Shown piece by piece: positions 42,061 to 51,480 of a stretch of 64,000 nt of DNA. The notes beneath the pieces are model-generated. The model did not search any database. It was not told the origin of the DNA and saw only the letters and a list, made by a program, of their open reading frames with translations. The position numbers were made by a program, and so were the translations under genes. This DNA is from Clostridia bacterium (lineage in GTDB: Bacteria; Bacillota; Clostridia; Christensenellales; Aristaeellaceae), in contig JAFXCE010000129.1 in NCBI GenBank assembly GCA_017521565.1, positions 1 through 64,000 on the forward strand, in the 5' to 3' direction. Positions within the stretch are counted from its first letter, which is position 1; the number at the start of each line of letters is the position of its first letter.

Positions 42061-42859
42061 GGAGCTTTCCCTCCACAACGATCAACGCGATAAAGCCGGC
42101 CATCGCCAGCGCGCCGAACAGGTCGAGCTTCGTATACTTGAGTTCGCGCAGGCGGGTACGGTGATCGCCGCCGCGATAGCAGCGTGCCTCCATCGCCATC
42201 GCCAGATCATTCGCCCTGCGGAACGCGCTGACAAACAGCGGCACCAGCAGCGGAATCATCGCCTTTGCGCGGGCGATCAGGTTGCCGGATTCGAAATCCG
42301 CGCCGCGCGCCATCTGCGCCTTCTGAATTTTGTCCGTCTCCTCCAGCAGCGTGGGGATAAAGCGCAGCGCGATGGTCATCATCATCGCCAGCTCATGCGC
42401 CGGGAAGTGGAACTTCTGCAGCGGACGCATCAGGCGCTCAAGGCCATCTGTCAGCTGCACCGGGCTGGTGGTCAGCGTGAGCACAGAGGTGCCCATCACC
42501 AGGAACACAAGGCGCAGCGCAAAGTAGATCGCGTTTTCAAGCGCTTCCTTCGTCAGCCGCCAGAAGCCCAGATCAAAAAGCACCGTCTCGCCCTGCACAA
42601 AAAACAGATTGAGCACAAAGGTGAAGATGATGATAAAGCGCAGGGGCTTGACGCCCTTGAGCAGATAATCAAACTTGATACCGGAAATGCGCACCACCAG
42701 ATAGAGGAAGGCGAGCGCAAGCAGGTAGCCCGGCAGATTGGAGATGAAGAATACGCCCACGATATAGATGATCGTCAGGATCAGCTTCATGCGTGGGTCC
42801 ATGCGGTGAATCGCAGAATCTCCCGGGAAATACTGGCCCAGCGTGATATCCTTAAGCAT
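42053..42859 (-). CDS. ecfT: ECF transporter transmembrane protein EcfT
   Basis: A 268-residue EcfT with about five to six membrane helices and the two coupling motifs that touch the ATPases: AQMARGADF and AMEARCYRGG. It forms the energising module with EcfA1/A2 and swaps substrate-binding S components for vitamins and metals encoded elsewhere. It overlaps ecfA2 by 8 bp. Confidence 0.92.
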   Translation of the reverse strand: MLKDITLGQYFPGDSAIHRMDPRMKLILTIIYIVGVFFISNLPGYLLALAFLYLVVRISGIKFDYLLKGVKPLRFIIIFTFVLNLFFVQGETVLFDLGFWRLTKEALENAIYFALRLVFLVMGTSVLTLTTSPVQLTDGLERLMRPLQKFHFPAHELAMMMTIALRFIPTLLEETDKIQKAQMARGADFESGNLIARAKAMIPLLVPLFVSAFRRANDLAMAMEARCYRGGDHRTRLRELKYTKLDLFGALAMAGFIALIVVEGKLLG

Positions 42860-43718
42860 GCTGCGCCTCCTTCCCGGCGATCTTCATGATCTCCGCCATG
42901 ATCTCTTCCGTGCGGTAAAGGCCCTCCGGGATGTCATATCCCTTTTCGCGCAGCTTCTGGGCGAGCATGACTGCCTGCGGCACATCAAGCCCCATGCCGC
43001 GCAGTTCCTCCCCGCAGGAGAACACATCGCGCGGCGCGCCGTCCATCACGACCTCGCCGTGGTTCATCACGATCACGCGCTCCGCCAGGGAGGCCACATC
43101 GTCCATCGAATGGCTGACCATCACGATGGTTGTGCCCGCCTCCTTGTGCAGATTCCGGATCAGGGAGAGGATCTCCTCGCGGCCGCGCGGATCCAGACCC
43201 GCGCACGGCTCGTCGAGCACCAGCACCTGCGGCTCCATCGCCAGCACGCCGGCAATTGCCACGCGGCGCATCTGTCCGCCGGAAAGCTCGAACACCGAAC
43301 GCTCGTGCAGCTCGTCATAATCAAGCGCGACACGGCGCATCGCGTCCTTCACACGGCGGGCGATCTCGTTTTCGTCAAGGCCCAGATTCTTCGGGCCGAA
43401 GGCGATGTCCTTTTCAACCGTCTCCTCAAAGAGCTGGTTTTCCGGATACTGGAAGACGAGGCCCACGCGCCGGCGCACAGCGCGGCGGTCGGTCGCCTTG
43501 TCCGCAAGGTCCAGTCCATCGACCAGAATGCGGCCGGAGCTGGGCATGAGCAGACCGTTAAGATGCTGCACCAGCGTCGACTTTCCGCTGCCCGTGTGAC
43601 CAATCAGGCCGATAAACTCGCCGTCGCCGATGGTCAGGTTGATATCGCTAAGCGCCTTGGTCTCATACGGTCCGCCGGACATGTATACATAATTCAGTTG
43701 CTCGATGACAATCGACAT
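42852..43718 (-). CDS. ecfA2: ECF transporter ATPase EcfA2
   Basis: A 288-residue ABC ATPase: Walker [11 protein letters not shown]-loop [13 protein letters not shown], signature [13 protein letters not shown], Walker B VLVLDEP. The SGGQMRR form and the 3'-terminal position are typical of EcfA2. It overlaps ecfA1 by 25 bp, with GGAGGAA before ATG 43718. Confidence 0.92.
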   Translation of the reverse strand: MSIVIEQLNYVYMSGGPYETKALSDINLTIGDGEFIGLIGHTGSGKSTLVQHLNGLLMPSSGRILVDGLDLADKATDRRAVRRRVGLVFQYPENQLFEETVEKDIAFGPKNLGLDENEIARRVKDAMRRVALDYDELHERSVFELSGGQMRRVAIAGVLAMEPQVLVLDEPCAGLDPRGREEILSLIRNLHKEAGTTIVMVSHSMDDVASLAERVIVMNHGEVVMDGAPRDVFSCGEELRGMGLDVPQAVMLAQKLREKGYDIPEGLYRTEEIMAEIMKIAGKEAQHA

Positions 43719-44548
43719 ACTTCCTCCACCATCTCATCCACTGTGAGCACATCTGCGCGCACATTCACGCCGTTTTTGCGCAGCATGTACGCCAGATCGG
43801 TCATCGGCGGAACATCAAGCCCCAGTTCACGAACACGCTGCACCTGCGTGAAAACCTCGCGCGGGGTGCCGCTCATGGCGATCTTTCCCCCGTCCATCAC
43901 GATCACATAGTCCGCCGTAGCCGCTTCAGCCATATAGTGCGTGATGATCACGACGGAAATGCCCTCCTCCTTGTTGAGGCGGTGAACGGTGTTCATCACT
44001 TCCTGCCGGCCGCTCGGGTCAAGCATTGCGGTCGATTCATCCAGGATAATCACGTCCGGCTTCATCGCCAGCACGCCGGCAATCGCCACGCGCTGCTTCT
44101 GGCCGCCGGAGAGCATGTGCGGCGCCTTCTTGGCGTATTTGGTCATGTTCACAGCCTTGAGCGCTTCGTCGATGCGCACGCGGATCTCTTTCGGCTCTAC
44201 GCCGTTGTTTTCAAGGCCGAACGCTACGTCCTCCTCGACAACGGTCGCCACAATCTGGTTATCCGGGTTCTGGAAAACCATGCCCGCATGCTGGCGGATA
44301 TCAAAGACGAGATCATCGTCCCGGGTATCCAGCCCGCAGACCCAGACCGTGCCGGCGCTGGGGACATACAGCGCATTGAAGAGCTTGGCCAGCGTCGATT
44401 TGCCGCTGCCGTTATGTCCCAGAATCGCCAGAAATTCGCCCTTCTTGACGCGCATGGTTACGCCGTCCACGGCGTTTTTCGCCGCCTCCGGATACGTGTA
44501 TGTCAGACTGCTGGCGATGATCCTGTTTTCATCTTGTTTGTTCTGCAT
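43694..44548 (-). CDS. ecfA1: ECF transporter ATPase EcfA1
   Basis: A 284-residue ABC ATPase: Walker [11 protein letters not shown]-loop [17 protein letters not shown], signature [13 protein letters not shown], Walker [13 protein letters not shown]. The DES instead of DEP after Walker B is characteristic of EcfA1. ATG 44548 with AGGAGG 6 nt upstream is chosen over a longer frame that overlaps the CobW-like gene. Confidence 0.92.
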   Translation of the reverse strand: MQNKQDENRIIASSLTYTYPEAAKNAVDGVTMRVKKGEFLAILGHNGSGKSTLAKLFNALYVPSAGTVWVCGLDTRDDDLVFDIRQHAGMVFQNPDNQIVATVVEEDVAFGLENNGVEPKEIRVRIDEALKAVNMTKYAKKAPHMLSGGQKQRVAIAGVLAMKPDVIILDESTAMLDPSGRQEVMNTVHRLNKEEGISVVIITHYMAEAATADYVIVMDGGKIAMSGTPREVFTQVQRVRELGLDVPPMTDLAYMLRKNGVNVRADVLTVDEMVEEVCRLSSSN

Positions 44549-44570
44549 GGATGCCTCCTGAATGGTGCGG

Positions 44571-45512
44571 TCAGTTGAAATTGACGACCTCTTCCTCCGG
44601 CTCCTCGGCCGGCTCAAGGCCCGTCACATACAGCACCGGCCCCACGCCCTTGTACTGCTTGCGCTCCTCCGCCTGCACGCGCGCGGTAACCATCTGCCAG
44701 CTCTTCGACTGCGGCATCGGCAGGCCGTTCACCTTAGCGATGAAGCCGATAAAGCGGATGTCGTCCGCGCAGCAGACCATGCCCATACGGCCCGGAACGA
44801 ACTCGTCGCGCGCAATATTGCGGCCCTTATAAATATAGCCCTTGAAGCGGACGGTCTTTCCGTCATACAGTTCCGGATTCTCGCTCGCATCGAGGTAGAA
44901 GATGCCGAATTCGTGATCCTTGATCTCGATGATCGGCGCGTCCATATCGTAGGGCGGGGGCATGCCCGCGCCGTAATCCTCGCTGGTGCCGTCGTCGTTT
45001 TCAAAGTAGAGCGACGCCTGCGGGTTCATGGAGCGCACATTGCGGTCGCGGATCAGCTGGCGGGTTTCCTCCGTCGCGCGATTAAAGACGACCATGTCCG
45101 CATCGGTGATGTGCTGCAGCATGCGCTGGCCCATGTTCTTGGCATACAGCTCAAACGTCTCCGCGTTGACGGTGGTGATAATCTGATAGACGTCGAGTAC
45201 CTTCGGCGTGCGCGAGAGCGCCGCGTCCAGATCCCACATGCCGTTCATCTCGATGATCACGCGATCCGGGTGATGCTTGCGCACAAACGCACGCAGCGTA
45301 TCCTCGTTGTATTCCGCCTCGTCCTCGATGCACTCGAGCACGGTATGATACTTTTTAAGGAACGCCGGATCAAACTCCTCCATACCCTCCTCGCACTGGA
45401 TGAGCAGCGTGTTTTCGTCGCGGGTGAAGCCCGGATCGCCCAGCACGCTGGCGATGAAGGAGGTCTTGCCGCTTTCAAGGAAGCCGGCAAACATATAAAC
45501 CGGAATAGACAT
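44571..45512 (-). CDS. CobW-like G3E GTPase fused to a DUF1980-like domain
   Basis: A 313-residue fusion. Residues 1-160 are a truncated G3E GTPase with Walker [11 protein letters not shown]; the CxCC metal motif of the family is absent. Residues about 190-300 ([15 protein letters not shown]...[12 protein letters not shown]...[12 protein letters not shown]) resemble the DUF1980/TIGR03943 domain of the YcgQ family, which usually accompanies a YcgR permease. The neighbour upstream is a second CobW protein with the CxCC motif. The domain fusion suggests a metal-delivery step, but the metal is unknown. Confidence 0.75.
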   Translation of the reverse strand: MSIPVYMFAGFLESGKTSFIASVLGDPGFTRDENTLLIQCEEGMEEFDPAFLKKYHTVLECIEDEAEYNEDTLRAFVRKHHPDRVIIEMNGMWDLDAALSRTPKVLDVYQIITTVNAETFELYAKNMGQRMLQHITDADMVVFNRATEETRQLIRDRNVRSMNPQASLYFENDDGTSEDYGAGMPPPYDMDAPIIEIKDHEFGIFYLDASENPELYDGKTVRFKGYIYKGRNIARDEFVPGRMGMVCCADDIRFIGFIAKVNGLPMPQSKSWQMVTARVQAEERKQYKGVGPVLYVTGLEPAEEPEEEVVNFN

Positions 45513-45535
45513 TGTTTCCCTCCGACCAGATCAAA

Positions 45536-46783
45536 TTAAACGCCGAACAGACGCTTGAGGCCGTCTTCCTTCAGCTTGCTGCCGATCACGCACAGGCGGC
45601 CGGTGAAGTCCGCCGCGCCCTTGCGGATGTTCTGTTCGCCCGGGGTATAGTCAAAGTGCAGCCAGCCGCCCTCTGCGCAGGGCACAATGCCCTTCGCACG
45701 CAGCACGATGCCATATTCCTCGCCATCCAGCGCGGTGAGGATATCGGAAAGCGCCTGCTCGCCGAACGCCTTGACCGTCTCCACGCCCCAAGAGGTGAAC
45801 ACCTCGTCGGCATGGTGGTGACCATGGTGATGGTCATGATCGTGGCAGCCGCATTCGCAGTGCTCGTCATGCTCATGGTGATGCTCGTGATGATGCTCAT
45901 GATCGTGGCAGCCGCATTCGCAGTGCTCGTCGTGCTCATGGTGATGCTCGTGATGATGCTCATGATCGTGGCAGCCGCATTCGCAGTGCTCGTCGTGCTC
46001 ATGGTGATGCTCGTGATGATGCTCGTGATCATGGCAGCCGCATTCGCAGTGCTCGTCGTGCTCATGGTGATGCTCGTGATGATGCTCATGATCATGGCAG
46101 CCGCATTCGCAGTGCTCGTCATGCTCATGGTGATGATGCGCATGCTCATGCATGACCACCTCGAGCATTTCCTCGGCAAGGTTATGATCCTTCTCCATCG
46201 CGGAGAGAATCTGCGCGCCGGTCAGCTCGTCCCACGGAGTGGTGATGATGCGTGCCTTCTCGTTGTGCTCGCGCAGCAGCGCAACTACCGCCTCCAGCTT
46301 CTCCTGCGTCATCTTCTGACTGCGGGAGAGGAGGATGGTTCCGGCGTATTCGATCTGATTGAGGAAGAACTCGCCGAAGTTCTTGATGTACATGCGGCAC
46401 TTCATCGCGTCTGCAACGGTGACGAAGCTGCCCATTTCCGCCTCGTCGATGTCCTTTTCCACGCCCTCAACCGCGCGGATGACGTCGGACAGCTTGCCCA
46501 CGCCGGACGGCTCGATGAGGATGCGGTCGGGGTGATACTCATCGATGACCTTCTTAAGCGCCTCGCCGAAATCGCCGACGAGCGAGCAGCAGATGCAGCC
46601 GGAGTTCATCTCGGTCACCTCAATGCCTGCCTCCTTCATGAAGCCGCCATCGATGCCGATCTCGCCGAATTCATTTTCAATCAGGACAACCTTCTCGCCC
46701 GCAAGCGCTTCCTTAAGCAGCTTCTTGATCAGCGTGGTCTTGCCCGCGCCGAGGAAGCCGGAGAAAATATCAATCTTGGTCAT
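45536..46783 (-). CDS. CobW/ZNG1-like metallochaperone GTPase with five His/Cys repeats
   Basis: A 415-residue G3E GTPase. Walker A FSGFLGAGKTT, the metal motif GCICC, and EPSGVGKLSD are typical. Between the GTPase and CobW C-terminal domains lies an insert of about 105 residues made of five copies of a 21-residue unit of the form (HEH/DEH)-CECGC-HDHEHH. It should bind many Zn2+ (or Ni/Co) ions, as a store or delivery arm. The C-terminal domain is present (GGWLHFDYTPGE). It is 23 bp upstream of the fused CobW-like gene. Confidence 0.9.
   Translation of the reverse strand: MTKIDIFSGFLGAGKTTLIKKLLKEALAGEKVVLIENEFGEIGIDGGFMKEAGIEVTEMNSGCICCSLVGDFGEALKKVIDEYHPDRILIEPSGVGKLSDVIRAVEGVEKDIDEAEMGSFVTVADAMKCRMYIKNFGEFFLNQIEYAGTILLSRSQKMTQEKLEAVVALLREHNEKARIITTPWDELTGAQILSAMEKDHNLAEEMLEVVMHEHAHHHHEHDEHCECGCHDHEHHHEHHHEHDEHCECGCHDHEHHHEHHHEHDEHCECGCHDHEHHHEHHHEHDEHCECGCHDHEHHHEHHHEHDEHCECGCHDHDHHHGHHHADEVFTSWGVETVKAFGEQALSDILTALDGEEYGIVLRAKGIVPCAEGGWLHFDYTPGEQNIRKGAADFTGRLCVIGSKLKEDGLKRLFGV
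45826..46146 (-). repeat. Five 63-bp tandem repeats (His/Cys insert)
   Basis: The anchor ggcagccgc recurs at 45844, 45907, 45970, 46033 and 46096, exactly 63 bp apart. Differences between copies are a few synonymous third-base changes (for example cat/cgt), so the array is young or homogenised. Confidence 0.95.
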
Positions 46784-46824
46784 ATCTTTATCGCTCCTTT
46801 ACAGGGTACTCATAAAAAGCAAAA

Positions 46825-46877
46825 ACAGTTGGAACATAGCATTCTAACTGTATATTGTACACCTTTTTTCTATTCAA
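46825..46877 (-). promoter_or_regulatory. Promoter overlapped by a hairpin, His-rich CobW gene
   Basis: The minus strand has TTGAAT (46877-46872), 17-bp spacer, TATACA (46854-46849). A dyad acagttgga/tctaactgt spans 46825-46851 and covers the -10 box and start region, followed by TTTTTTG on the minus strand. It can be the terminator of the upstream ABC operon or an operator for this promoter, perhaps both. Confidence 0.6.
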
Positions 46878-46921
46878 TACAAGCAATTCTGCGGATTTGC
46901 GCGAAAAGTCAGTCCCGTTTA

Positions 46922-47656
46922 TCAACGGATATCCCTGCTGCCCAGCACATATGCGCCCACACACAAGCATACCGTTGTGCCGCACATATCCAGCAGCGCC
47001 ATACGCATGGGCGCGTCGATCGCCGCCTCGTTGACCAGAACAGCCTGCCCCGTCGGCATGGCCTCCAGCACAATCTGCCAGATTCCGCCGCCGGGCGCAG
47101 AAGACACCAGTATCTCGCTGATACTCACCGACAGCATCAGCATACCCATAGCCGCCGCCATGTTAACCGCCACCGCAACAGCGCGTCCGGGACATAGCGC
47201 GGGAATCATCGTATACAGCGCAGCATAATACACACAGCACAAAAAACCTATCCCCGCTGTGAGCATTTCATGCCCGACGGATACATGCAGATCAAACAGC
47301 GGGATGCCCAGCAAAAGCGCTGTCAGCAGCGCCGCCAGATACATTACCACGCAGGTCACCACCGAAACCAACATCTGTGAAAGATACACCTGTATCCGGC
47401 TGCAGCCACAGATCAGCTTGTTGCGCAGCATACCTTCGCTGTATTCGCCGCCATGGAGCAAGCCAAGCAGCATCGCTGCCGCCATGCCATAAACTGACAT
47501 GAACAGCAGAATCACCCGTTCAAGCCCAACCTCTCGTGCGGAGAGCGTCTGCATATATACAAATCCGGCGGAAACAAGCACCATCGCCGCTACAGCGCCC
47601 AGCGCAAGCGGACTCCGTACAAGTCTGCGCATATCTGCCGCCAGCAACCTACGCAT
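46922..47656 (-). CDS. ABC-2 type transporter permease
   Basis: A 244-residue membrane protein with six hydrophobic segments (PLALGAVAAMVLVSAGFVYM, VILLFMSVYGMAAAMLLGLL, and later ones), typical of the short permeases paired with BcrA-type ATPases. Its ATG lies inside the ATPase gene's end (8-bp overlap). It may export a peptide antibiotic or lipid; substrate unknown. Confidence 0.8.
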   Translation of the reverse strand: MRRLLAADMRRLVRSPLALGAVAAMVLVSAGFVYMQTLSAREVGLERVILLFMSVYGMAAAMLLGLLHGGEYSEGMLRNKLICGCSRIQVYLSQMLVSVVTCVVMYLAALLTALLLGIPLFDLHVSVGHEMLTAGIGFLCCVYYAALYTMIPALCPGRAVAVAVNMAAAMGMLMLSVSISEILVSSAPGGGIWQIVLEAMPTGQAVLVNEAAIDAPMRMALLDMCGTTVCLCVGAYVLGSRDIR

Positions 47657-48353
47657 CCATATCGCCTCCTGTCAGCGCCAGATAACAGTCTTCCAGACTC
47701 CCTTCGATCTCGTTCGCTGCCATCTCGCGCAGCATGCGCCCGTTTTCCATCACACCGTAATGCGTCGCAATCCGCTCCAGCTCATCCAGATTGTGGCTGG
47801 CGACGACAATCGTCATCCCCCGTTCCCGATTCAGCCGCTGTATCAACCGCCGCAGGAAGATCACGCCGCGCGGGTCCAAACCGTTTGTCGGCTCGTCCAG
47901 CAGCAAAAGCTCCGGATCACCGGCAAGCGCCATGGCAATGCCCAGCCGCTGGCGCATACCCAGCGAAAAATACTTTGTCTTTTTTCCCCCTGCACGCTCA
48001 AGTCCGAGCAGCTTCAAAAGCGACTCCACTTTTTCCTCGTCGGAAACGCCTAAAAGAAGCAGCTGCTGACGAAGATTTTCCGCTGCACTCATATCTCCCC
48101 ACAGCGCCGGTGCTTCAATCATTGCGCCCATGCGTCCTCGGTACGCAGTCCCGTTTCCGCCAAAGAGAGCATAAGTTCCACCCGTCGGCTTTTGCAGCCC
48201 GCACAACACGCGCAGCAGCGTGGTCTTTCCGGCGCCGTTGCTGCCCAGCAGGCCGTATATCGCACCCGCAGGAACATGCATATCAAGCCCTGCGAGCGCC
48301 AGACCTCTGCCATACCGTTTAGTCAGACCTTGTACCGTGATCATCTCAGGCAT
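47649..48353 (-). CDS. ABC transporter ATPase, BcrA-like
   Basis: A 234-residue ATPase: Walker A GSNGAGKTT, signature FSLGMRQRLGIAMAL, Walker B LLLLDEP, H-loop ASHN. FSLGM instead of LSGGQ is typical of bacitracin/lantibiotic-type exporters. It starts 3 bp from the malic enzyme stop and overlaps its permease. Confidence 0.85.
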   Translation of the reverse strand: MPEMITVQGLTKRYGRGLALAGLDMHVPAGAIYGLLGSNGAGKTTLLRVLCGLQKPTGGTYALFGGNGTAYRGRMGAMIEAPALWGDMSAAENLRQQLLLLGVSDEEKVESLLKLLGLERAGGKKTKYFSLGMRQRLGIAMALAGDPELLLLDEPTNGLDPRGVIFLRRLIQRLNRERGMTIVVASHNLDELERIATHYGVMENGRMLREMAANEIEGSLEDCYLALTGGDMDA

Positions 48354-48355
48354 TA

Positions 48356-49531
48356 TTACACCAGCCTCGCCACGCCGCTCCTGCGCGCCGCCTCGGCGAC
48401 AGCCGCCGCCACAGCGGGGCCCACGCGCTTGTCAAACGCCTTGGGAATGATATAGTCAGCGGAAAGCTCCTCCTCAGAAACCAGTCCCGCAATCGCATAG
48501 CTCGCCGCCATCTTCATCTCCTCGTTGATATCGCTGGCACGAACGTCGAGCGCGCCGCGGAAGATCCCCGGGAAGGCAAGCACGTTATTGATCTGATTCT
48601 TGAAATCGCTGCGTCCGCTGCCGACCACCGCAGCGCCCGCCGCCTCGGCCTCCTGCGGGAAGATCTCCGGCACGGGGTTGGCCATCGGGAACACACAGGC
48701 GCCCGGCGCCATAGAAGCCACCATGTCCTTGGTGACCACGCCCGGCGCGCTCACGCCGATAAACACATCCGCACCGCGCATCGCGTCATGAAGCGCGCCC
48801 GTCACATGGCGAGGATTGGTCACGCGGCTCATCTCCTCATGTGCCGGATTCAGCCCTTCCATGCCCTCACAGATCACGCCGAAGCGGTCAACGAGAATCA
48901 GATCCTTGACGCCCAGATTCAGCAGATGCCTGGCGATGGCCACGCCCGCGCTGCCCGCGCCGTTGATGATGACCTTCACCTTGCCGATTTCCTTGTGAAC
49001 AACCTTGAGCGCATTGAGCAGCGCCGCCGCGACGACAATGGCTGTGCCATGCTGGTCGTCATGGAACACCGGAATGTCGCAGATCTCCTTGAGCCTGCGC
49101 TCCACCTCAAAGCAGCGCGGCGCAGCAATATCCTCCAGGTTGATGCCGCCAAAGCTGCCGGAAATCAGATAGATCGTGCGCACGAGCTCGTCGACATCCT
49201 TGCTGCGGATGCAGATCGGGAAGGCGTCCACGCCCGCAAACTCCTTAAACAGCACGCATTTGCCCTCCATGACGGGCATACCGGCCTCCGGGCCGATATC
49301 GCCAAGGCCGAGAATCGCCGTTCCATCGGTGATCACAGCGACCATGTTCGCGCGGCGGGTCAGCTCATAGCTCTTGTCATAATCGTCGCGGATCGCCAGA
49401 CACGGCTCCGCTACGCCCGGCGTATAGGCAAGGGAGAGCTCCTCGCTGTTTGTCACATGCGCACGCGCCGTGATCTCCAGCTTGCCCTGCCATTCATAAT
49501 GCTTTTTGAGCGCTTCTTTTTTGATATCCAT
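48356..49531 (-). CDS. NAD(P)-dependent malic enzyme (malate to pyruvate)
   Basis: A 391-residue short-form malic enzyme without the C-terminal phosphotransacetylase domain. YTPGVAEPC, the catalytic Lys in [11 protein letters not shown], the metal site in FHDDQHGTA and the dinucleotide loop [10 protein letters not shown] are present. It decarboxylates malate to pyruvate. ATG 49531 has GGAGGG upstream; a longer frame to 49609 lacks one. Co-transcription with the ABC genes is likely from the 2-bp gap. Confidence 0.9.
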   Translation of the reverse strand: MDIKKEALKKHYEWQGKLEITARAHVTNSEELSLAYTPGVAEPCLAIRDDYDKSYELTRRANMVAVITDGTAILGLGDIGPEAGMPVMEGKCVLFKEFAGVDAFPICIRSKDVDELVRTIYLISGSFGGINLEDIAAPRCFEVERRLKEICDIPVFHDDQHGTAIVVAAALLNALKVVHKEIGKVKVIINGAGSAGVAIARHLLNLGVKDLILVDRFGVICEGMEGLNPAHEEMSRVTNPRHVTGALHDAMRGADVFIGVSAPGVVTKDMVASMAPGACVFPMANPVPEIFPQEAEAAGAAVVGSGRSDFKNQINNVLAFPGIFRGALDVRASDINEEMKMAASYAIAGLVSEEELSADYIIPKAFDKRVGPAVAAAVAEAARRSGVARLV

Positions 49532-49687
49532 AAAACCCTCCCCTTCATATACAGGCGATATATGCTTTTTTTCTTCGTTCATGATACGCCAGCCGGCAGG
49601 AATTTGCAATCCCCGTCCGGCAGGAAAAGCACGCCGAGAATCGAATTAACCATATGTTACGGACTTTTCAGAGAGGAGCCATCCTTC

Positions 49688-49927
49688 ATGAAACCCAGCA
49701 GGGAAAACATTTTTCGCGTCCTCGCCCGCATGGAACAGGACTGCGGCCTGCCCGAAGGCGGCCCGGTCTCTTTGTTCATCTGCGATCAGGCAAATGGCCG
49801 CCGTCTGCATCCTACGCAGCTCGTCATCAAATCAAGCGGCGATACCGTCTTCGTCCGCTTTACGCGCCTGCCCTTCGTGCGCCCGTATGTGTATTCCCGT
49901 CAGGCGCTTAAGGTAGCTGACATTTGA
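49688..49927 (+). CDS. Small uncharacterised protein, 79 aa
   Basis: A 79-residue basic protein starting MKPSRENIFRVLARM and ending SRQALKVADI. GAGAGGAG precedes ATG 49688, and a terminator follows at 49945, so it is a genuine small gene. No domain is recognised; the second half is beta-rich (QLVIKSSGDTVFVRFTRL). It is divergent from the malic enzyme gene. Confidence 0.7.
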   Translation: MKPSRENIFRVLARMEQDCGLPEGGPVSLFICDQANGRRLHPTQLVIKSSGDTVFVRFTRLPFVRPYVYSRQALKVADI

Positions 49928-49944
49928 CCCTGTATACGCAAAAC

Positions 49945-49977
49945 AGCGGACCTGCTCACGCAGGCCCGCTTTGTTTT
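49945..49977. terminator. Terminator between convergent genes
   Basis: Stem agcggacctgc/gcaggcccgct (one mismatch) at 49945-49955/49960-49970, with TTGTTTTA on the plus side and TGTTTTG on the minus side. Confidence 0.8.
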
Positions 49978-49991
49978 ATATTCTGATCTGC

Positions 49992-50573
49992 TCAGTCCGC
50001 CATCAGACGGAAATTGCCAAACGGGAACACCACCGCACGGACATGACCCTTGATCATCCTGCGCGGCAGCGGGCCGACCATGGCGCTGCGGCTGTCCTTG
50101 GAGTTATTGCGGTTATCGCCAAGGACAAAGTAATGATCCTCCGGCACGGTATACGGGCCGTAGTTCTGCGTGATGGAGTGCATATTGAATTCCTGCTCGA
50201 TATGCTCGCCGTTGACATACAGCTCCCCGGAGAGCAGCTGAATGATATCGCCCGGCATGCCGATCACGCGCTTGACGCGATACATACCATCGTTCGTGTT
50301 GGGATAATTGCAGATGACAATGTCAAACCGCTCCGGATCGCCAAGCAGATAGTCAAACTTGGTCGCGATCATGTACTCGCCGTCCACCAGCGTATCCATC
50401 ATCGACGCGCCATCCACGCGGACGGGCTCAAAGATGAACGTGCGCACGACAAACGCCAGCGCTGCCGCGACCACGAACACCATGATCCATTCAAAAATCT
50501 CCTGCTTGATGGACTTCTTGGGCTTTTCGTTCTTCTTTTCAGCCTCTACGGCCTTCTTTTCGCTCTGATCCAT
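49992..50573 (-). CDS. lepB: Signal peptidase I
   Basis: A 193-residue type I signal peptidase. A Lys-rich cytosolic start is followed by one membrane helix (WIMVFVVAAALAFVVRTFI), the catalytic Ser57 in GASMMDTL, the catalytic Lys in MYRVKRVIG, and GDNRNNSKDSR. It cleaves Sec and Tat signal peptides such as those seen in this window. ATG 50573 is chosen with AGAGG about 11 nt upstream; ATG 50594 is the alternative. Confidence 0.93.
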   Translation of the reverse strand: MDQSEKKAVEAEKKNEKPKKSIKQEIFEWIMVFVVAAALAFVVRTFIFEPVRVDGASMMDTLVDGEYMIATKFDYLLGDPERFDIVICNYPNTNDGMYRVKRVIGMPGDIIQLLSGELYVNGEHIEQEFNMHSITQNYGPYTVPEDHYFVLGDNRNNSKDSRSAMVGPLPRRMIKGHVRAVVFPFGNFRLMAD

Positions 50574-50606
50574 GAGATATGCGCCTCTTTTCATGCTTTC
50601 TGTTTC

Positions 50607-50831
50607 TCAGATTTCGTCAAATTCATTTGTTCCGCGTATCGGCGTATCGCTGTGGCTGATGATCTTCTTCATTCTCTTCACGAAGTCCGCCCGATCCATC
50701 ATCACAATGCGGCTGCAGCCGCTGCAGCGGATCTTGATATCCGCGCCCACGCGGATCACGGTCCATTTATCGCTGCCGCAGGGATGGGTCTTGCGCATCT
50801 GCACCAGATCGCCAAGCATCAATTCTTCCAT
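50607..50831 (-). CDS. DUF951 family protein
   Basis: A 74-residue protein matching DUF951: GDLVQMRKTHPCGSDKW, then CSGCSRIV with a CxxC pair likely to hold zinc. Function is unknown; members are widespread in Firmicutes. AAAGGA lies upstream, and lepB follows after 33 bp. Confidence 0.85.
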   Translation of the reverse strand: MEELMLGDLVQMRKTHPCGSDKWTVIRVGADIKIRCSGCSRIVMMDRADFVKRMKKIISHSDTPIRGTNEFDEI

Positions 50832-50915
50832 GCCAACATTCCTTTAAATCAACAGATTTCTGTTCATTATAGCAGGCTCAAGTCTTTTTTTCAACCATTT
50901 GACATCGCCAAGCGA

Positions 50916-51332
50916 TCAAATGTGCTGCGCGCGCAGCTGTTCCATCTGCTTTTCCAGAACATCCGCCGCGCGGCGTACGGTTTCCGCGCAGCGCCGTCCC
51001 TCCACGAACAGCGCGGGCTTGATCACGCTGCAGTTCACGCCGCCAAGCGCCTCTTCCATCTTCGCCGCCGTATCCGCACACAGCGCCTTGAAACCGTCGG
51101 TCACATGCGCGCGCCCACTGACCGCTTCCTGCCCCAGCGCCGCCATGGCTCCGGCGATCGCGCCGCACAAAAGCCCGCAGCCCAGGCCTCCGCCAAAGGC
51201 GCTCACCATGCGATGGGCAGTTTCCGGATGAAGGCCAAGCGCGTAAACCTCGTTGGCCGCCAGCAGCACGCTTTCTGCGCAGTTATAGTCCCCTTCAAGA
51301 AAGTATCTTTCAGCAACATCTGCAAGCATCAT
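50916..51332 (-). CDS. C_GCAxxG_C_C family redox protein
   Basis: A 138-residue protein with the family's spaced Cys pattern: NCAESV, GGGLGCGLLCGAIAG, LCADTA and VNCSVI. The Cys set is thought to be redox-active or metal-binding; the role is not established. GGAGG precedes two adjacent ATG codons (51332 used). Confidence 0.85.
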   Translation of the reverse strand: MMLADVAERYFLEGDYNCAESVLLAANEVYALGLHPETAHRMVSAFGGGLGCGLLCGAIAGAMAALGQEAVSGRAHVTDGFKALCADTAAKMEEALGGVNCSVIKPALFVEGRRCAETVRRAADVLEKQMEQLRAQHI

Positions 51333-51437
51333 GAATTCCTCCCGATTTTCATGCTCTGATTATAGCGCAGAACACACGAATCGTCAATTATATTTGTCAT
51401 TTTCCACATTTTATTGTACAATCCGACTGCGCAAAAA

Positions 51438-51459
51438 CGGCGCGCCCGAAAGCGCGCCG
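51438..51459 (-). terminator. Terminator of the alarmone synthetase gene
   Basis: Stem cggcgcgc/gcgcgccg with 6-nt loop, followed on the minus strand by TTTTTGC. Confidence 0.85.
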
Positions 51460-51480
51460 CACACAGCGTTCATATTCTGA

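Noticed and set aside
44549-44617. N-terminal extension of EcfA1
   Set aside because: It overlaps the end of the CobW-like gene and is Arg/Ser-rich without conservation; ATG 44548 has AGGAGG.
45826-46146. CRISPR-like array of 63-bp repeats
   Set aside because: The repeats are adjacent with no unique spacers and lie in frame inside a GTPase gene.
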